A DNA stretch of 8,234 nucleotides from assembly GCA_016219235.1 (NCBI GenBank), contig JACRBO010000395.1, positions 1 to 8,234 on the forward strand, given 5' to 3'. The DNA is from Chloroflexota bacterium. Its GTDB lineage: Bacteria > Chloroflexota > Anaerolineae > Fen-1058. Each line of letters opens with the position of its first letter. Within the stretch, counting starts at the first letter, position 1. Positions 5,661 to 8,234 of the stretch are shown here, piece after piece. A model generated the notes under the pieces. The model did not search any database, was not told the DNA's origin, and was given only the letters and a program-made list of their open reading frames with translations. The position numbers and the translations under genes are program-made.

Positions 5661-6986
5661 ATGAAAACCTATCCCGACCTCGGCATTCTCATCCCTGAAG
5701 TGTATTTACCCAGACCCGGTGTGGACCTGACCAAATGGGCCGTCATCGCCGTGGATCAATTCACGTCCCAGCCTGAATACTGGGATCAAGTGGAACAGAT
5801 CGTCGGCGACGCGCCGTCCACCTTCCGCCTGACCCTGCCCGAAATCTATCTGGAAAAACCAGGCGAAGCCGAGCGCATTCAGGCCATTCAAGCCACGACG
5901 CGGCAGTATCTTGAGGCGGGCATCTTGCAACCGCGCGCCGGCTTGATCTACGTCGAGCGCACGGCGGGCGGCAAGATCCGCAAGGGGTTGATGGTGTGTC
6001 TCGACCTGGACTGCTACGACTATGCCAAAGGCTCCACCAGCCTCATCCGCGCCACCGAAGGCACGATCGTCGATCGGCTGCCGCCGCGCATGAAAATTCG
6101 CGAAGGGGCCGCGCTGGAACTGCCGCACATCCTGGTGCTGATCGATGATCCACTGCGAACGGTCATCGAACCGATCGCTGCGGCGAAAGCGAAACTGGAA
6201 AAACTGTATGACTTCGATCTGATGCTGGGCAGCGGCCATCTGACCGGTTATGCCGTCGATGACGCGGCGCTCGAAAGCGGCGTGATTGAGGCACTGCGTG
6301 AACTGGCTCAGCCTGACACATTCGCCGCAAAGTACGGTCTGTCAACCGATCGATCCGATCAGCCCGTACTGCTCTTCGCGATGGGCGACGGCAATCACTC
6401 GCTGGCAACGGCCAAAGCCATCTGGGAAAAGATCAAACACACCGTCGGGCCACATCACCCTGCCCGTTACGCGCTCGTCGAAATCGAAAACGTCCACGAC
6501 GAAGGGCTGGACTTTGAACCGATCCATCGCGTGTTGTTTGGGCTGAAGCGTGATTTCTTCGCCGCGTTGAAAGACGCCCTCGGTGCAAATGTCGCCTACA
6601 CGCCCGTCGCCGATGCCGATGAGATGGTCACGCGCGTGGACGCCGGACAGGCCGATCGGCAGTTGATTGGCTTAGTCACGGACCAGGGCTGCGGCGCGAT
6701 CGAGGTCGCCAACGCCGCGTCCAACCTGCCCGTTGGTTCCATTCAATCTTTCCTCGATCCATTCCTGAAAGCGGGCGGCGCGGAGAAGATCGATTACGTT
6801 CATGGGGCGGATGTCACCGTGCGCCTGGGCAGTCAGCCCGGCAATGTGGGTCTGTACCTGCCGGGCATGCGCAAGGGCGATCTGTTCAAGACCGTCATCC
6901 TGGACGGGGCGCTGCCGCGCAAGACCTTCTCGATGGGTGAAGCGCGCGAGAAACGCTTCTATCTGGAAGCGCGCCGGATTCAATAA
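5661..6986 (+). CDS. DUF1015-family protein linked to serine biosynthesis
   Basis: The protein has 441 residues, a normal full length for DUF1015 proteins. Recognisable features are the early GILIPEVYLPRP (8-19), IRATEGTIVDRLPPRMKIRE (129-148), the central AMGDGNHSLATAKAIWE (240-256), and the C-terminal LPRKTFSMGEAREKRFYLE (418-436), all of which I recall as family landmarks. No signal peptide or membrane segment is seen. The ATG follows the serA TAA with no gap and only a weak GGAA upstream, which suggests translational coupling to serA. DUF1015 genes are often beside serA/serC in anaerobes, but the biochemical role is not established to my knowledge. The DGNHS motif loosely resembles the DGxxR motif of ParB/sulfiredoxin-fold nucleotide-using enzymes such as the free serine kinase SerK; this resemblance is my inference. 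The family assignment is firm and the function is open. Confidence 0.9.
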   Translation: MKTYPDLGILIPEVYLPRPGVDLTKWAVIAVDQFTSQPEYWDQVEQIVGDAPSTFRLTLPEIYLEKPGEAERIQAIQATTRQYLEAGILQPRAGLIYVERTAGGKIRKGLMVCLDLDCYDYAKGSTSLIRATEGTIVDRLPPRMKIREGAALELPHILVLIDDPLRTVIEPIAAAKAKLEKLYDFDLMLGSGHLTGYAVDDAALESGVIEALRELAQPDTFAAKYGLSTDRSDQPVLLFAMGDGNHSLATAKAIWEKIKHTVGPHHPARYALVEIENVHDEGLDFEPIHRVLFGLKRDFFAALKDALGANVAYTPVADADEMVTRVDAGQADRQLIGLVTDQGCGAIEVANAASNLPVGSIQSFLDPFLKAGGAEKIDYVHGADVTVRLGSQPGNVGLYLPGMRKGDLFKTVILDGALPRKTFSMGEAREKRFYLEARRIQ

Positions 6987-7120
6987 CTCGCCGTACATGC
7001 ATCAGGCTCGAACGTTTCAGTCGGGCAGCCAATTCCACGCTGGATGAGTGGCGCCGATCGGTTGCTGGATTCCCGCCGGGGACCCGCGGGGCTGATCGAT
7101 CGGTGGACCTGTGGGTACTC
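6987..7120. other. Intergenic stretch between convergent genes, no gene seen
   Basis: This stretch lies between the DUF1015 stop and the terminator. No reading frame with a plausible start or family match is seen. It contains CGATCG words and a GC-rich piece around 7070-7093 (CCCGCCGGGG then CCCGCGGGG) that could fold weakly. The GGATTCCCGCC within it resembles the edge of widespread intergenic palindromes, but only one degraded arm is present. Confidence 0.4.
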
Positions 7121-7173
7121 AAAAAACACTCGCCCTCAAAAGTCACGGTGACTTGCGAGGGCGAGTTGTTTTT
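7121..7173. terminator. Bidirectional rho-independent terminator
   Basis: ACTCGCCCTC (7128-7137) and GAGGGCGAGT (7157-7166) are a perfect 10-bp GC-rich stem, extended by AA/TT pairs past a one-base bulge. The interior AAGTCAC-G-GTGACTT is itself palindromic. An A-run precedes the stem (7121-7126) and a T-run follows it (7169-7173), so it can end transcripts from both the DUF1015 gene (plus) and the surface-protein gene (minus). The latter is oriented so that its stop codon at 7185-7187 lies just before the stem. Confidence 0.85.
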
Positions 7174-7184
7174 ACTGTAAGCGT

Positions 7185-8234
7185 TTAGCGCCTGATCAGC
7201 GGCAGATACAGCGCCCGCGTACCGAGCGTCACTTCATTGCTCAGCGGCGATTCAACACCGGCATCGCTGACGGCGCTCACGGCGTAGCGATAGGTGACGC
7301 CGGGCTGCAAGGTGCCGTCGGTGTACCGCGTCTCGATCGAATCCGCCAGCCCGACGAAGTGCCCTGCCCCGGCGGCGCGATAGATGCGATAGTGGCTCAT
7401 GGCCGCGCGCGTTACCGGCAGCCAGCTTAGGCCTGCGCTGGCACTGCGCACGTTGGAGTTGCCGACCAGTTGATCGGGTGGAAGAGGTACGCCGACCAGA
7501 ATCGTCGCTTCATTGTTTCCGCCATTAACATCCTCAGTGATGGCAGGCTTAACACGCGCCAGCCAGGTGTGCGCGTGACCGGTGGCCTGCCAGGAGCCAG
7601 TCAGTTTGTACGTGTCATTGAACATCAGATCAACGGGCACAGTGCCGGTGGCGATGACGGTCTCGTGCAGGGTGCCGGGGTCTTGAATCAACTCCACCAT
7701 CACGGGCTGATGGTTGCGGGCCAGTCCCAGGTTGCGAACCGTCACTGTGAAGGGTGTCAGGGTGCCGGACACTGGCAGCGTCTCGGACAGCACGATATCG
7801 GCGGGCGCGATGGATAGATCGGGCAGCACGGGCGTCTGCATCATCATCACCGGGTCGGCTCCCGCCAGACTGATTTGACGCAGGCTCGCGCCGGACATCC
7901 GCACGGAGGCGGCCTGCCCGCCGAGGTTGAAAACGCCCACCGTAAACAGACGCGGCTCGACTGTGCCGCTGCCGTTGGCGCGGGTGCGCGTGGTAAGCGC
8001 CTCGTTCATCCAGCTATTGCCGTTGACCAGGGCGGCGGCGGCGCTGGCCAGGTAGCCGCCTGTGTCGCGCAGATCGATGGTGCTGCCCATCAACACGCCG
8101 GCATAGTCGGCGGTGCCCGCCGCGCCAAAGCCGCGATAGGTCACCAGGGCTTGATCGTCAGGCAGCATCGCCACGCGTGGCTGTTCGACGCCCTTGACAC
8201 CCGGCACAACATGCGCCGACCACGTGAAGCCTTC
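7185..8234 (-). CDS. C-terminal part of a secreted/cell-surface protein with CARDB-like and FN3-like domains
   Basis: The frame is open to the right edge, so the 349 residues seen are the C-terminal end of a longer protein; a GTG at 8207 is internal. Residues about 1-130 are beta-rich and unassigned. Residues about 138-248 (LPDLSIAPADIVLSE, then TVTVRNLGLA, ending D-V-N-G-G-N-N-E-A) look like a CARDB adhesion-type domain. Residues about 249-338 (GLSWLPV, YRIYRAAG, TYRYAVSAVSDAGVESPLSNEV) are a clear fibronectin type III domain. The protein ends in LYLPLIRR, a tail I associate with exported Chloroflexota proteins. Composition is poor in Cys and Lys and rich in Thr, Ser and Gly, as expected outside the cell. 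The catalytic or binding part, if any, and the signal peptide lie outside the window. Confidence 0.85.
   Translation of the reverse strand, partial: EGFTWSAHVVPGVKGVEQPRVAMLPDDQALVTYRGFGAAGTADYAGVLMGSTIDLRDTGGYLASAAAALVNGNSWMNEALTTRTRANGSGTVEPRLFTVGVFNLGGQAASVRMSGASLRQISLAGADPVMMMQTPVLPDLSIAPADIVLSETLPVSGTLTPFTVTVRNLGLARNHQPVMVELIQDPGTLHETVIATGTVPVDLMFNDTYKLTGSWQATGHAHTWLARVKPAITEDVNGGNNEATILVGVPLPPDQLVGNSNVRSASAGLSWLPVTRAAMSHYRIYRAAGAGHFVGLADSIETRYTDGTLQPGVTYRYAVSAVSDAGVESPLSNEVTLGTRALYLPLIRR

Noticed and set aside
1..8234. CRISPR array, tRNA, rRNA or insertion sequence
   Set aside because: No regularly spaced direct repeats, tRNA-like cloverleaf, rRNA segment or transposase frame was seen on either strand.

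Overview
The window is a GC-rich bacterial chromosome segment with two partial genes at its edges, one degraded gene remnant, and six complete genes in three transcription units. It most resembles Chloroflexota (Anaerolineae or a relative). The main clues are a secreted-type protein ending in LYLPLIRR, a C-terminal tail I associate with exported proteins of that phylum, and a serC / serA / DUF1015 cluster with a short, ACT-less SerA. This placement is an inference and has not been checked by any search.

Left part (1-433). A minus-strand gene starts at 60 and runs off the left edge; it has a good sigma70-type promoter (96-124). Abutting that promoter is a plus-strand fragment (133-288) that keeps only the C-terminal end, with the catalytic-type His, of an S9 prolyl-oligopeptidase-like enzyme. 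Between the fragment and the next gene lies a nested inverted repeat (303-411) made of two opposite copies of a short palindromic element.

Operon 1 (434-3156, minus strand). The order is TetR-type regulator, short-chain dehydrogenase, alpha/beta hydrolase, with gaps of 11 and 17 nt. A near-consensus promoter (TTGACA-N17-TATAGT) precedes the regulator, and an 8-bp inverted repeat sits just downstream of the -10 box, so the operon is probably autorepressed. Its substrate is unknown.

Intergenic block 3157-3409. No gene is seen here. It holds three separate hairpin-forming repeats: a long stem at 3208-3273, a strong 15-bp stem at 3292-3328 that likely terminates serC, and a 3353-3404 element in which one strand can pair with either of two partners.

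Serine cluster (3410-6986). serC (minus) and serA (plus) are divergent, each with its own recognisable promoter (4555-4583 and 4621-4649). A DUF1015 gene starts on the base after the serA stop codon. SerA and SerC carry out the first two steps of L-serine synthesis from 3-phosphoglycerate. No phosphoserine phosphatase (serB) is present, which makes the DUF1015 protein the interesting unknown of the pathway.

Right part (6987-8234). A bidirectional terminator (7121-7173) separates DUF1015 from a convergent minus-strand gene. That gene encodes the C-terminal 349 residues of a cell-surface or secreted protein with CARDB-like and fibronectin-III-like domains. Across the whole window the palindrome CGATCG is strongly over-represented (23 copies by hand count).
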